Of a stretch of DNA of 64,000 bases, positions 47,926 to 62,200 are shown piece by piece. The first letter of the stretch is position 1; every line of letters starts with the position of its first letter. The position numbers were made by a program, and so were the translations under genes. Source of the DNA: Diadema setosum (lineage: Eukaryota > Echinodermata > Echinoidea > Diadematoida > Diadematidae); assembly GCA_033980235.1 (NCBI GenBank), contig CM067075.1, forward strand, positions 33,056,385-33,120,384. The letters run 5' to 3'. A model generated the notes under the pieces. The model saw only the letters and a program-made list of their open reading frames with translations, was not told the origin of the DNA and made no database searches.

Positions 47926-48479
47926 TAACCTTCAGGAATGGGATTTATTTCAGTGTCATATTCTAGACTGTAATAACTCTTAAAGGCAGCTGCTGAGCAT
48001 AGTTTTTCATTCTGTGGACCATCAGCACGGAGTAGGGCCTTGTCATCTTGCCATAGAACATCACTCCTCATCCACAGTTTCATTTTTTTTTCAAGAATCT
48101 CAAAAGGTTTATTATTGTCTTGACCTTGTCATTGAGACGATTTTGATGATGTACGGCACAATGATTATTTGATTTGAAACGAACTACCGAAAAGGCTGTT
48201 TATTATTGTTATAAGAAAAGTACTTGACAATATTCAAAAGTGTGATCTATCAATAGTGGAAAAAAAGGTATCAGTGTTGAAAATATTTCTTTTTTTGGTG
48301 GCCCAAGACAATTGGGTCACTGCTAATTTCAAGTCTGTGTATATATATTATTTGTGTGTTTGTGTGTGTGTAATTAAGTATCGCACTTGATCATTGCTAA
48401 AACTTATTGAGTAATGTAAATTATTGTAGAGTTTGTAGTGATGTTGAATAATTTAAGATTATGTTTCGGTATAAGTATG

Positions 48480-48545
48480 ATACATGTAAAGCGCTTAGAA
48501 ACTTTGTATTTAGTGCGGTAAAAATGTTAATTATTATCATTATCA
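48480..48545 (+). mobile_element. SINE/LINE 3' tail
   Basis: TGTAAAGCGCTTAGAAACTT with a following GTGCGGTAAAAATG and ATTATTATC tail is the standard 3' end of a widespread family of marine-invertebrate retroposons. No head was identified. Confidence 0.5.
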
Positions 48546-48639
48546 GTAGTATATGCCTACATTTATCTGTGCTAGAAAACTGATATTAATGAAACATTGA
48601 TAACATTTCTGACTGAGACTCAATATAAATGTATTTGTA

Positions 48640-49880
48640 GGTGACAGATAATTACATGAAGTAATCACAATATATTTTTATGGTGTAGTGAAATTTTTGA
48701 GTTATTTGAGTACTTTGGTTTGGATTTTGATGGCATATATTATGCTTATTTCCAAGTCCGACATATATTCTGCATCTCACCATTTCACTATCATCTCGGA
48801 CAAAATCCCACTTACACCGACTGCACATTATTTTTCACTCACATTTAATGTAGTTTTAAAACTGCATGACTCCAAAGTTTGTACATTTCTTTCATACACT
48901 GATTATTTTGGAAAGACAATAATCAGAATTAGAACATGAAATAAAGAAATTAACAAGCAATTTTTGTGATATCAAAGATCTTATACCCTTTATAACAAAA
49001 TCGAACAAGAGTTGCAGATCAGTATAGCTTTTATACATGAAAGATACATTTCATAGGCAATATATAGGCTTACTGAAAATAATTCCAGAACACAGTGAAT
49101 GAACAACAAAAACGAGGAAAAACTACATGTCAGCAAACTTTCAGTGTCTACCAAAATGACACACAAGAAAATTATATAATCTAGAATTTGGCAACAAACT
49201 TGCATCGTTCAACAGTTGATGCATATAAGGTGTAATACATTTCTTCCCGAGTGAATTGCTGACGCATGAAACATTTGATTGTTCTTGATATCAAATAGAA
49301 ATGTAATACTGTAAAAGTGGACATTTTCGCGCGACTAATTTTTCGCGCTTGGCCGGGTAAGAAGAGTTTCGCATGTTTTTAATTTCGCGGAATCAAGACA
49401 TCACGCACAGGAATGTATGGCAAGCAAAAATATTCGCGTGCTTTTATTTTCGCGCTAGTTTCTGGTTGCGTGAAATGCGCGAAAATTTCAACACCGCGAA
49501 AATTTCCACTTTTACAGTAATCTCTACTTCCTCGTTGATAAGAACTGAATAATAAGCATAGAAATAACTAAATCAAACAACACTGATCAGATTTCCAATA
49601 CCTACACCCTGAAGAGTTAAAAACCACAATGAAAGGATCCGCTATGACACACTGTAACTATCTACAGCTCTAAAACATCTTGACAAGAAGGCTCCCCAAA
49701 CATGCTCTGCTCAGAAACAGATGCCTCCAAAAGATCTGATGCACTAGCACTCAATGGCATACCAGTGAAGAAATGAAACAACTGAATGCTGCCCTCAACG
49801 ACAGTAAGGGCTTAGCAGAGTCCAGCGCTGTACAAACCCTATTTGGTCAGCTTATTTGGTGCCGTGCAACGCAAATCAAT
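48640..49880. other. Region 3' of the receptor gene
   Basis: 48640-48890 aligns with 3920-4150 in the decayed copy. 49000-49880 is absent there. It holds one MITE and otherwise no gene. A minus-strand AATAAA occurs only inside the MITE (TTTATT at 49443), so the receptor's poly(A) site is not settled. Confidence 0.45.
49307..49519. mobile_element. 213-bp MITE with TACTGTAAAAGTGG ends
   Basis: TACTGTAAAAGTGG and its inverse CCACTTTTACAGTA bound a CGCGAAAA-rich palindrome. Related in sequence to 58546-58756. Confidence 0.85.
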
Positions 49881-49899
49881 GTTCAGTCAATCTTTTATC

Positions 49900-50209
49900 T
49901 CAGATTTTGCTCCATTCCTTGCTGGCATTCGATGGTGGAATTTTCACCGGAAACTCGCTGGTAAAATCTGTCTCCTCCTCAGCAGAGGGGAAAGGTGTGT
50001 AGGGAGGGGGCAAGTCTTGTTCCTTGAGTGCCGAACTGTCCGACTGCAGCCCCTCATTAGTCAAGACTCCTTCGGCGCCGCAAACAAAGCCTGGATTTAC
50101 TGTGCCGTGGTCACCGCTGTAGACGTAGCTATAGGGGTTGGTTTCATTGCCCACTGCCGCTGCGTTCAGTAGCTGAATATCGTTTGCCGTTTCACTGCCT
50201 GTCTTTTCT
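49900..50209 (-). CDS. Receptor exon 12 (last): cytoplasmic tail with PPPY motif
   Basis: The acceptor CTTCACTAG precedes 50209 and the stop TGA lies at 49902-49900. About 102 residues, polar and acidic, follow the basic stop-transfer residues of exon 11. They include two possible tyrosine sites (NPYSYVYSG) and LPPPYTPFPS. PPxY is the known ligand of WW domains, such as those of NEDD4-type ubiquitin ligases, so regulated endocytosis or turnover is a reasonable inference. Confidence 0.85.
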
Positions 50210-53200
50210 CTAGTGAAGCAGAAACAGAAAGAGAGATAGGTAATGGACAAACAAAAATGAAACGGGTCATGAAATAATGCAGAAATATGTATCAACAAGT
50301 GAGCCAAACCAGTAGCTTCCAATGATTTGGTGCTGAGCTTGTTTTCAGCTAGGATCTATTTATTAAAAGTATCAGGTAATTTCTTCCTGCTAACAGTTCA
50401 TTGTAAATAATGATGTATACTAAAACAAGCAATATTTCACAAATGAACAAGGGCATCATGTAATGAATGCACTTCTCTCATTTTTCTCTCTTTTCTTTGT
50501 CATGTTGAAAAGATGGAATAATTAATGTTGGGGATAGAACAGACACTGAAAGTTTTTGCAGATACAAACATGGAACTGAAAGCATATATTGCTGTTTGGG
50601 TGACAAAACCTCTATCTCAAAAACATCAAATGTTCAGGAGAGTGACAGAAACATATATAACAGAAACACAACAGCACTACAACAACTGGGATCGCCTTTC
50701 GTATGACATGCCGTGGTGATTTCTTTCTTTCTTTTCGGTAAGGCAGCTAGGATTTGATCAGGACATTACATACTCCAATCATCCAAACAGAGTGATTTTC
50801 ATCAACATTTCAGATACAAGGTCTCATCATCCCAGCAACGATATGTGCCTTAGTGCTTATGTAGCAATTACATTTCCTCCTTTTAATTCTGATAAGATAC
50901 AGACTCACAAAATTATATTTTCTGGATATCTAATGTTTTCACTTCCATTGGGTTTTACATGTTCCTACTGAAGATTCAATTTCAGAACAGCTTGACATTT
51001 TTATAATAGGTTATGATACAGTAGCTGGGCATACGAGATGACCTCAAAATGAGAAAAATGAGACAAAAATGGCCACAAACATGATCATTACAAGAGGGAA
51101 ATGAGAAGAAATAATAAAAGACGAGAAGGATAAAACACAGGAGAAATAATAAAGAAAGAGAGAAAGAGAGTTTATGCTGAGGTGGCCTGGTTACTAAACG
51201 GCAAAATTAGAACTATGTGGGCATCACAACCAAAGCTATTGCAATCAGACATTACCTTTTGCGGCATCTCCAACAAATGATACCACCAACGACAATGAGA
51301 AGAACACAGAATCCAGCCACAGCAATCCCGATGATGGCGCCAAGGGGCAGCAGCCACGTGGTCGGATGTACAGTAACGGGAACACGGGGTGTGACCGTCG
51401 TGTAAATAGGTGCTATGGTAAGACCAAAGACCAAAACATAATGGGTCATCTCTGCTGCTGCAAAATGTAAATCTTTTCACTATATCATGACAGAGACACG
51501 TTACAGTGCACTCCCACTATAACGACAACGGTTATAACGAAATTCCTGTTAAAAACGAAGTAAAAATTCGGGCCGTAACATTTTCCACTTTATGTATTTT
51601 TATTGTTTGTTTGTTCGGTTATGACAAAATTTCTATATAATGAAAGAAAACTGCTGGTCCCGAGGACTTCGTTATAATGGGAGTCCACTGTACTCTGTAA
51701 ATCAGTTTTTGTTTTTGTCGTTTCTATTTTTTTGAAGAACTTGTGATAAATCAATTGCCTGAAAAAAAATTTAGAGAATTCAGGTCTAATCAATTCTGAT
51801 ATCACTGTGCAGATATCACACATCATATCTTTTATTGTATGATAGCCTCACATACTCCTCTTGAGAAGTGCTCAAAATTTAAATGTTATACGACAAACCT
51901 CTCCCGATCTCAAATTCTTTCGATGAAGTATAAAAGTTCTGCACAAATTCTATCCAGTGGTAATGCTGTAATCAATAAAGTGATTATTTTGTCTACAACA
52001 TGAATTTCTCACTTCAACAAGAGACTGCGCATTCTGTGGGATTGGACTATTAAAGCAACCTTCTGATGTCATAATGCACATTGAAGTTTTTATTCACAAT
52101 GTACCGGTACTGAAACAAGAAATCAGATGTATTTTGCCTCTTTCTTGTAATGGCTGTGTTTGTCCTTGCAATGACATGCAGCAACATGTAAGGTCATCTA
52201 CAAGTTTTATTGTACCTCTGTTTTGGACTATCAAAAGTATCATAGTTGCCTTCAACCACAACCCATTGAGGACGAGTCCCGAGTATACTTGGGCAGGTGT
52301 CTATGGGAAATGCGTGTTGTAGCAAAATCAGTCCGTCCTCAACGGATTAAAACTTGTTTACTTCTTTGTGTGGTACAATATGTCTGGTTGATAACATCTG
52401 TTGACCATACATTGTAGGTAGTTACCCAGGGTGACAACTATTCACCCTTTTCTGGTTCAGGTACATGTATGAGGGTGGGGACCACTTCATAGGGTTTTCA
52501 CTAGGTTTGCACCCTGCTCTTTGTAATGAATGATTGAAGCTGGATGTTTTATAATGCATGAGTTTCATTCTCTTGCACATGGGACCTCCATTTTATGTCC
52601 TATCAGAGTGACTCGAGTGTTTTGCCTCTTACTAGAAGGGGCAGCATATGGTAAGACAGAACATTGCTCAGCAGCCAGACTCAATGGGAATAGAGCCACA
52701 ATTGATGCAGGGACGATGAGCTACTCAAATAGAAATATGAAAACAAAAGGATCCCAAAGTCACTGACGGCTGAGCTGAGAAAATCAAGTTTGAAGTCAGA
52801 ATATCAAAATCAGTCAAAACTATGGAATTTGTGTTTTTGGCATAATTTTGTAGTCTAATGTACTGTATATCATCTGCCGAAATTTCATAGCTAAATATTC
52901 AAAGGAAAGGCAAGAAAACAGTGTTTTTCTGGGCCATGCTTTTCTGACTTTTAATGGAACAGAAATGTGTCCGAAGTTTTGGATTTAGCACTGCAGGAAG
53001 ACTCCGCCCCTAGCAACGAGGGAGCGAACTTATTGGTCAGTGTGTGACATTCTGGTTACTGACTGGCCGTGCATAGACCGTTGGCACTAAGCTTGAATGA
53101 ACATCGCAGAGGTTGCTAGAAGCAATAATCTGCTATTGTCAAGTGGTGAAAACTGTCTTGCCTCCCCTTGATCATAATAGCATCAGAAGGAAATCTTTGA

Positions 53201-56200
53201 AGGCGATTTTCTTGAAACGCTGATTTCCTAAACCACTCAACATATGCTAAGAAAATCATCAGTATCTCCGCAACCGAGTACTTTTATGAGTCGTGTTAAA
53301 TATGAATGTAAAGTGGAAGTGTAAGGGAATAATGTCATGCTACATTGTATTTTCAGAAAATTCTCCTCCTCAGACTTTGGAATCCTTTTGTTGTAGTGGG
53401 TCACAATTGTAGTAAATTAGTTCAATGATTAGTCTTCATCTCACCTTTGCAGTCGGTCTCATTGGTGGAATGCATCCCAAGGGTGTGGTGGTCTTCTGGG
53501 CAAGGGATGCACTCCTCTTGGGCCTCCTCATCCTGGTAGGTGTCCTCCAGGCATGGCAGACATTCATACTCGGTCCCATTGTCCCTCATACCAAAGTATG
53601 TTCCAGCTCCACATGGCACTAAATCCAGAAATGGAAACCAGAGGTGAGAAACATAAATGTCTGAACAATGTCTTTGAATTCAAAGGTCTCAAATGACTTT
53701 CAAAATTGTTATTAGGTTTAACAAGTAAATATTGGATGAAATCTGGCTTATCTTATTTTTAGGTAATAAAGAAGAAATTGTTAAGAAGTTGTGACCGACA
53801 AGGATAAAATGGATGCCTATCTGTTCTTTTTATCTATATTTGGTGATATGCTTACGTTACACTTTAATTTTAATCTGTTATATTCCTGTGTATATGATTT
53901 TGATGGAAGTATTGTCAGCACCTCTTACACATTTGCCCCAGTATTTTCAAACGTATTCTGACATGTTGATGATTTGATGAACCTAGCGCTCAAAAAAAAA
54001 AAAAAAAAAAAGGAAAGAAAGCATTCAGTGCCTGCAGGGAAAGAGCGTGGTAGAGGAGGCTGAATGAAGTGAATCTCACCTTTCCATGAAACTGAAACAA
54101 ACTACTGTCTGATGATGATACAGTGTACGGTTATTTACATACAGTGTATATCCTATATCATCAGAGCCACAAGTACATTGTATGTTAAAATTTATACATA
54201 GGGCCTACATATGTTTTCTGTAGGCCCTACATAGGAATCCTTGGTTTTTATCAGAAAGTGCTTGCCATCATCTTACATGAATTGCATGAACCTTTCATTA
54301 CACAAAATTTTGTGGAATTTTTATCATATTTTCTGAATATGGTTGCCCTGCAGATGATGCCATAAACTACAGTAGTCTTCTTATCCAGGAATGGTAGCAC
54401 CAAAATCTTAAAGATAGCTTTAATAACTTTTCGTATCATAATTTATGAACAAATTGTTGATTTTCCTTAAATTCACCCGACATGTTCTACCAACATTGCT
54501 GCATTTATTCAATCAATGTATTATATTTGGGTATCATTCTCCTTTAAGAGATGTTTGAAAATTTTGCAACTAAAGCAAACAAATGAAAATATACAGCACC
54601 GAACAACACATATCATTGTTAGGGTGACAAAATCTTGTATCTCAAAAATGTCAAATGTTCAGGAGAGCCACAAAACATATGACAGCCAAATCACAGTAAT
54701 AAATGGGATCACCTAAAGTTTTCTTTAACATGCCATGGTGGCTGAATTTGGGGGTAAGATAGCTAGGATTTTGATGAGACATAACTCAAGTAATCATATC
54801 TGACAATTAATCCAAGGAAAAAGGAATTTTCACCAAAATTTGAGATGAAAGGTTTTGTCACCCTAGTGACAGTGAACATTTCTAAAACGTGTTGGGTTAA
54901 TAGGAGCCAATATCTACCACAAGTCATTTACCACAGTATCCCTGGCTGGCACTTTCCAGATATCCAGGGGGGCAATTCTCCCAGGCATCTCCAGTAAATG
55001 AGGTCGGGTCACTGGCTATGTGCTGGTCGTTGACCTCCAGGGTGAACGACCCATTGTTTATCAGAGAGGTCAAATTGAAATAGAATACGTCAAGTGGTTC
55101 TGCACTATCAGGGGGTTCCAGGGTCGCAGATGAAGAGTTATCTGCAAGTCAATAATTGAAAGGAAACAGCACAATTATTAACCCCTTGAGGACGGGCTGA
55201 TTTTGCTTTGAAAGGTACACAATTCCCATAGACACCTGCTCGAGTGTACTCGGGACTAGTCTTTATCAGGTTAAAACTCCTTTCTAATCTTTACGATTGA
55301 GCCAGTTATGCTACTGATTTCAAGCACTACATACAGTCTCCAGGGATGCAAACCTTGTCAACAGCATTGCTGTATTCTGAGCGGCAAAAAGTCATATTTT
55401 TGGTGAAAAAACAGTATTTCTACCTTTCCAGCAATAGACATTGTGTAGTACATGTATAGCCATTTTAGAAATAAGCAGTATTCTCTATGAAATTTGCAGC
55501 AGTTTTGGCAAAGAACAGCACAAAATTCTGTGAAAAGTAACATTTGGAATCTCTGAGTGTTTCTAATTGTAACACAGTGAAATGCATGCAAAATATATAA
55601 AATATATGAAATATATAAAATATATAAAATATACAAAATATACAAAACATATGAAATATGAAATACATAAATATATAAGATATATAAAATGGGACACACA
55701 TGTTGGGGGACTTTAATGCAAGATGACACACTTCACAATGGCAAATCTCTTTCTGGATGTAGTGATAGTTGTAGAACTCTTATATGGATTTAAACTCAGT
55801 TCATTCTTTTTATTTCATTCTCATTTTTATGGTAAAGTTTCATGAGTTTAGGAGAACCAGTGAAAAAAAGAATCAGAAATGAATGTGGAAGTTCAATATT
55901 TCTACTTTATTTTTTTTTTACTCAAGATTTCAAAGAATTTAATCATACATCTGGTGTTATTCTAACTCCCCTGCTGTTGTGGGAAAGATGAATATATTTC
56001 TGTTTGAATCACATACCTTGAGTGCACCCTTGTTTTATACACACTCAATTTTTGCACTCTCCTGATCACTAGATTCCACAAAGCTGTAAAGTTCTTGCCC
56101 AGTAGTAGTTGAATTTTCACTAATTGATGCATGCAGTTTCTTTGAGTTTACGTCTGACCTACTTTGACATGACGACTTGGGTCTTGCGTACAACTTTTGT

Positions 56201-59200
56201 ACATCACAAGAGTGGACGCATTTTGCATCATTTCAAAATTTGGAAGGATGATAAAGGGGGTGCTGGAGGATGATCTTAAGGGCTCACACCTGACTCAGGG
56301 AGAGGAACTTGGCTGGAGGCATTCTGCTGGACGGTGATGCTGATGGTGACCGGCAAGGTGGCCCTGACTGACCGCCGCCTATTGATCTGGAGCTCACAGT
56401 TTTTGACCTGTGGAGAGAATGTGCAGAAGTATGAGAGGATTTTGTTTAAAAAAGTCAACAAAATACAATATGTGAATAATATTTTCTGTCCTTCTTATCC
56501 TTTTCTCATACAGACACAAATACTAAAAAGGCTGTAACTGTCATTCAATATCAAACGAAATTAAGTAGCACCAGCTGAACAGTTTTGGCTTATGCAGAAT
56601 TCAATATGCACATGAGGTACAACAATCAAAGGTAAAGGTGGGTTGACCTTCATACATGTTCTTCCCTATCCATAAAAAATCTTAAGATGTCACCTTATAG
56701 GAAGACACTACATGCATACAGCAATAATTACTATGTTTTCAACTGTATTCTATCATGTTGTGAAGCTTACGTTGGTATAGAGTGCTCAATGTTGAGATTG
56801 CAGAGCATAGAATAACAGTAACGTTAACACAACAAGATGACTAGAGGTTCATCAGTGCTTTAAGTACTACTCTATGAAGTTTCATGCCACCTGCATTATG
56901 GTGTGATCATAAAGGTAATTTGCACTTCATGCTGGTCACCTAAAACTTTGACTATATAACGTAGTACTTGTCACTCAACACTGTTTTGTGGTAATTAGGA
57001 TATCACATCCTTTACTCCCACTTTCAGATATGTTTCAACGCGTATTAGCATGCAAAACTACACATGAAATATAAAAAGAAATAATGCCTCTGGCGACACT
57101 TCGTGGCAGAGGCATAAAAACACACACACACACACACACAAATTAAGGCAAGCAGCAACCCAAACCAACCTTGACACCAAGAATGCGACAAGTCTGGTCA
57201 GCTATGCACTCAATCTCATCGGACTTCTCGGTCAGGAGGTTGTTAGCTGCATTCCGTAGGTAGTCCCTGTCTGCTCTTGATTGACATATGGCGCCAGGGT
57301 AAGCCACCGACACAATTCCTGTGGCACCTTGGTTGTGCATCAGCTCTACAAAATGGAAAAAACTTTTTGTTACTTCTTGTGTACCTCGAGTGAACAAAAT
57401 TCATTCATGACTTCATCATTAACAGATGAACTAATTGTTGATGCAATACAGTAGGTATTTTTACACAACTTAAAGGCAGTATTTCAGGTAAGGACCTACA
57501 GTACAAGTGATTTTAAGACTTATATTCTATGTCAAAACATCACTGGCTCTTTAAGCAAAGTCATTTCAAGTCTTATTAATTACTAACTCATATGAAAAGA
57601 AGAAAGTGCAGACTTTAATGCTTCTTGTAATATGATACGTAAAAAATAGACGCTATGTATTTCCTATGAAAAAATCACATTCTTCCTTGGGGAGGGGGTT
57701 TGTCATTGTGAGTACAATGTAATGACGCCACAATTTTTGATGTGAATTGTACACACTGATCCTGATGTGGGAAACAAACAAGAAGCTGCCTTTGACACAA
57801 AATGCTCATGATGGTAAGGTTATGATTTGTACATTAGTGTACAATTTTATGCTATGAACAATGCCAAATGGAAATGCACTCTCATCATTAACCACTAATT
57901 TCCAAGTGCTTTGTATGATACGAAGTGATATGAGTGTATCTGTACACACATTTTCTGCAACATATTCTCACAAAGTCAAGAGTCTGTTCTTCCTACCAGT
58001 GCATGCGGGCAGTCTTGCAAATGGATTATCCTTGGTCTGGTGGCTCCACCGGTAATTTGAGTCCTTCCCACAGGTGTAGCTCTCTTGGATGCGCTCCGCA
58101 AAGCCGTAGCCACGGCGACAGCTGATGGAGCAGGTCTTCATGTCCTCCACATCACGGCACCGGAGGTTACCCCTCAAAGGTCTCCTCAGCCGGAGACAGC
58201 CTGAGAGCATAGTGTCAGAGAAATCATAGACAGTGAGATGACGTGGGTTAACAGGAATACAGAAAAACCAAAACAATGGATAATGCCACACTGTTTAAAT
58301 GACCCAACACAACTCGTAAGCAAAATCATAAACCAGAGAAAAGAACAAATTGAACTTGTCATTAAACTAATTACTACAAGATCAAGGTATAGGCACACTT
58401 TCCATTGAAATGCTTGACACTGGAAGTGTACTTTCTGTCCACAAATAACAAACTGTGCATTTTGTTCACCATTTTTTACTATATGCCACTCCGATATTCC
58501 CATCGACCTTGCACAAATCAGGCTCAGTTCCAATCTGCAATCAATTACAGTAAAACGAGGAATGTTAGCGTGAATTTTAATTTCGCAAATTTCACGAGTG
58601 CCAAGATTCGCCAAATTAAAATGCACGCAAAAGATCTTGTCTTCACTTTATGCGTTGAACGCCAGTGGCAATTTGGGAAAATTTAATGCCACGAAAAAGG
58701 CCGTCGGCTCCAATTCGCGAAAATTTCATGCCGCGAATATATCATGTTTTACAGTATTGACTGCTATAGCCATAATGACACAATCAATCATCATGAAGCC
58801 TGAGAAATATTCATATATCTAAATGCTAATTAATGTATTGCCTAGAATGTGATACCTCTTGAAGCAAAGGAGCTGCTGTATCCCTTCTTTGATATACAAA
58901 TTGTACTACACTGTACAAGCCCTACAAAATGAAATGAACAATTCCATGCTGTACAGTGTGCACATGGTCTGCTCTAAAGTGGGACTTTTCCACTGACAGA
59001 AATATAGGGGTGTTTGCATTACCTGGGCAGGGAATGTCATTGCAGATTCTCTCTTGCTGCTCCTTCCCTGTGCAGTTGAGGCCTCCACTCTGGGGGACTG
59101 GGTCAGTGCAGGTCCTTGTGCGAGAGTGGATGCCCCCAGCACAGCTCAAGCTGCACTCACTCCATAATGACCAGTTTGACCATCCGCCATCCACTGAATG

Positions 59201-62200
59201 AACAAGACGTACAAGAACAGATGTGGCTTGAACACAACAATGGAGATCTTTGCTTTGTATTGCTGTTGACATGCCCCCGCGTGCACACACACACACACAC
59301 AAACAAAATACTTAGTGAGAGGGAGTGTAACAAAGCTTACAAGCCAACTTATACCGAACATTTTCCCCAATGATTCTGCCCCCTGAACCCCTGCCGACCA
59401 ACACTGTCACTTGCCTATTACTAAACCAGGTAAGAAAGATATGTTGGTCATATTCCTAATGCAGAAACCCGGAAGTGGCACCTGCGCTGAAGACTGAAAA
59501 ACTTTCTTTTTTTGCTTGTTAGCTGATGAAACCCGGAAGTGGCACCAGAAGTCTGAAGTAGCACCCCCCCCCCCCCAACTATTGAAAATGTGGCGCCAGC
59601 CATGAATAATATCTGAATGTAAACACTCGGCAATCTTTAATATCAACACTGCATTATACATAAAATATGCATTAAATATAAACATATATACATATTTTTT
59701 TCCAGTTAGCATACCTTTTTCAGTTTCACAGAAATCTCCTGAAAATCCATCAGGACAATAGCACAGAGCTGTAGCCTCTTTGGTTTCACACGTCCCTCCA
59801 TTCCTACAAAATTCTGGACTGCACAGATCTTGGGCCTGTTCACACTGGGTGCCCGTGTAGCCCTCTTCACACTCGCAGTGATAGGAGCCTAGTTTATCCT
59901 GGCAGGAGCCGTGCTGACAAGGGTCTGAAAGGCACTCGTTAACATCTGTAAAAGAAAGACACAGACATATCTTACATGGGAGAAGTTTAAGAAGAAGTTT
60001 TTTCTTGGAAAAAAAAATACGCTTGGAGTGCAATGTTCCGTGAGACCTGTTTCAACAAGATCTGAACAGGTGCATACAGAGCATACACACAAGTTGTGTA
60101 TTGCTGGCAAATACATCTGTTTGTATTATTCAAGTCATGCACTTCAAACGTGCATCATGCTTACCATCACATTGCGAAGGTGATTCTAGCTGATTGGACG
60201 AGACATTGACATGTGATGGCATGTCTGTCCATGACACTATATCACCAAAGAGGGCGGGCTGACACGATGAAGCAAGGCTCTGCTGTACAACATTTGACAG
60301 TTCCAAACCCCACACATTGTAGTCACTGATGGCGACATAATCTGTGGGCAAATATGGAATGAATAACATTGGCCAATATGAATTAACAGCATTTCCACTG
60401 GCACAGACCAGAATTGTAGCCATTGCAACATGAAAGTTGATGTAAAAAAAAAAAACAACACTTCATTATCTCTGTCACACAAACAAGAGAATGTCATTGT
60501 ACATAAGAATAGGAATTGAAGTTGGACTGAAATAAAACAAACCTGCACACTGAAGTTGTTGCCTGTTTTTGGTTCTTTGTTAACCATGCAAAATGCTTTT
60601 GATAAATTTTACTTCAGAGGGGTATTTCACAAAGAATTACTGTCAATCGTAAAAGTTAGGATTGAAACCTGAAATTATGGTATGCATTTTGTTTCCCTGT
60701 TCAGTGTCATTTCAAGTTTTCAGAATGCTCTTCAAATCATTATCAAAATTTACAAGAGACTTCCTTTCTCACATAATTTATTTTTCATATTAATGTCTGT
60801 GTGTAAAATTCTCCAATATTTTTACTTTTATTTGGAAAGTTATAGGATATCGTTTAAGACACATCCAGCATGATATGTAACTTTAAAGATGGACTTGATT
60901 TTTTTTTTGTGAGACACCCCCAAGTCATCAATATAATGTAAATGGCAGTAATGCCAGTAGTGACAAAACAAATTGTGTCTCTACCTGTGTCACCCATCAT
61001 GTCTGCCCCTAACCAGATCCTGCCTCCAGAGGGCGCATGTTCAGTTGCCATGGTAACATTGCCTGATAGAGGCTCCTCTCTGTCCAATGAAAGAGTCCAG
61101 GAACTGGTCGGTGTGAACGTCCATGTAACATGGATGTGATGCCACCTATTGTCGCAGAGCGAAGTTCCAACGTTGTATGTAACACTGGCAAGAAGAATGG
61201 GAAGATATCATTTCATTATTAAGGCTTGGAATTTTTGGCCTCAGGTGAGTAGGCAACAGGGAAAAAAAGAATATCATACATAGAAAGTAACATCCATAAT
61301 ATTTATAAGTTATTCCACGTACGAGTTCCGTTATTCTTTACTGGCAATAAGAACGTTGAATGGCTGCAGGCATATAAATACTATTTGATTTTTCCTGAAG
61401 GGTTATGTGATGAATCAAAAAATTCACATGAAGCTCCAAAATGTAATCCGGAGTAAACTGATGCTAGATGAGCTATTATTAGAAATCAAATACAATCATG
61501 GATAACTTTCAGTCTAATGCATCCACAATCATTTCACAGACAGTGACAGGGCATATCACTTTCATACTCCCCACTTCTGAATCAAGCGATGTCAGATCCT
61601 TTGCACAGGAATGAGGTTGAACATTTTATTGAAAGATTAATTGATAGACAGTTGTGAACTATTCGGAAATAAAATGCAATCATATTAGATATCCTACAGT
61701 AGCCAAATGACACTGACTGCTTCTAATTCAGCCATTGCAAATAGAAATTACTATCACCAAATGGTAACATCCATGTGCCTTGTGCAATAGGGTATGAAGG
61801 AGACCTAAATACATCAGATAAGTTGAGCATTCATTCCTAAATGGTAAACAACATGTTGCTTTAGTAATGGGGCAGTTCCAGAGTTGATGATGTCTATTCG
61901 ACGGCTCCTATCATAATATGAACCTGCTACCTTACAAACAATGTATATGTTGTATCATTCAAAGATTTACAGTAGAGCCTCGAGACATTAACGATGAGGA
62001 ACATCAGGGCCCCATTTCATAAAAAGTTGATAAGATAGCATCTCTTGCTGGAATGGTAATGGTCATGGTAATAACATGAATCCAGGTTCCTGATTGGCTG
62101 TTGCAATGGGAAGTTGCCATTCCAGCAAGAGTTGCCATCCTAACATCATTTATGAAATGGGGCCCAAATGTCTTGTTGCATATCATTTTTTTGCTTTAAA

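Noticed and set aside
58405..58822. Plus-strand open frames between receptor exons 5 and 6
   Set aside because: Cover a MITE with palindromic ends; no domain or splice support.
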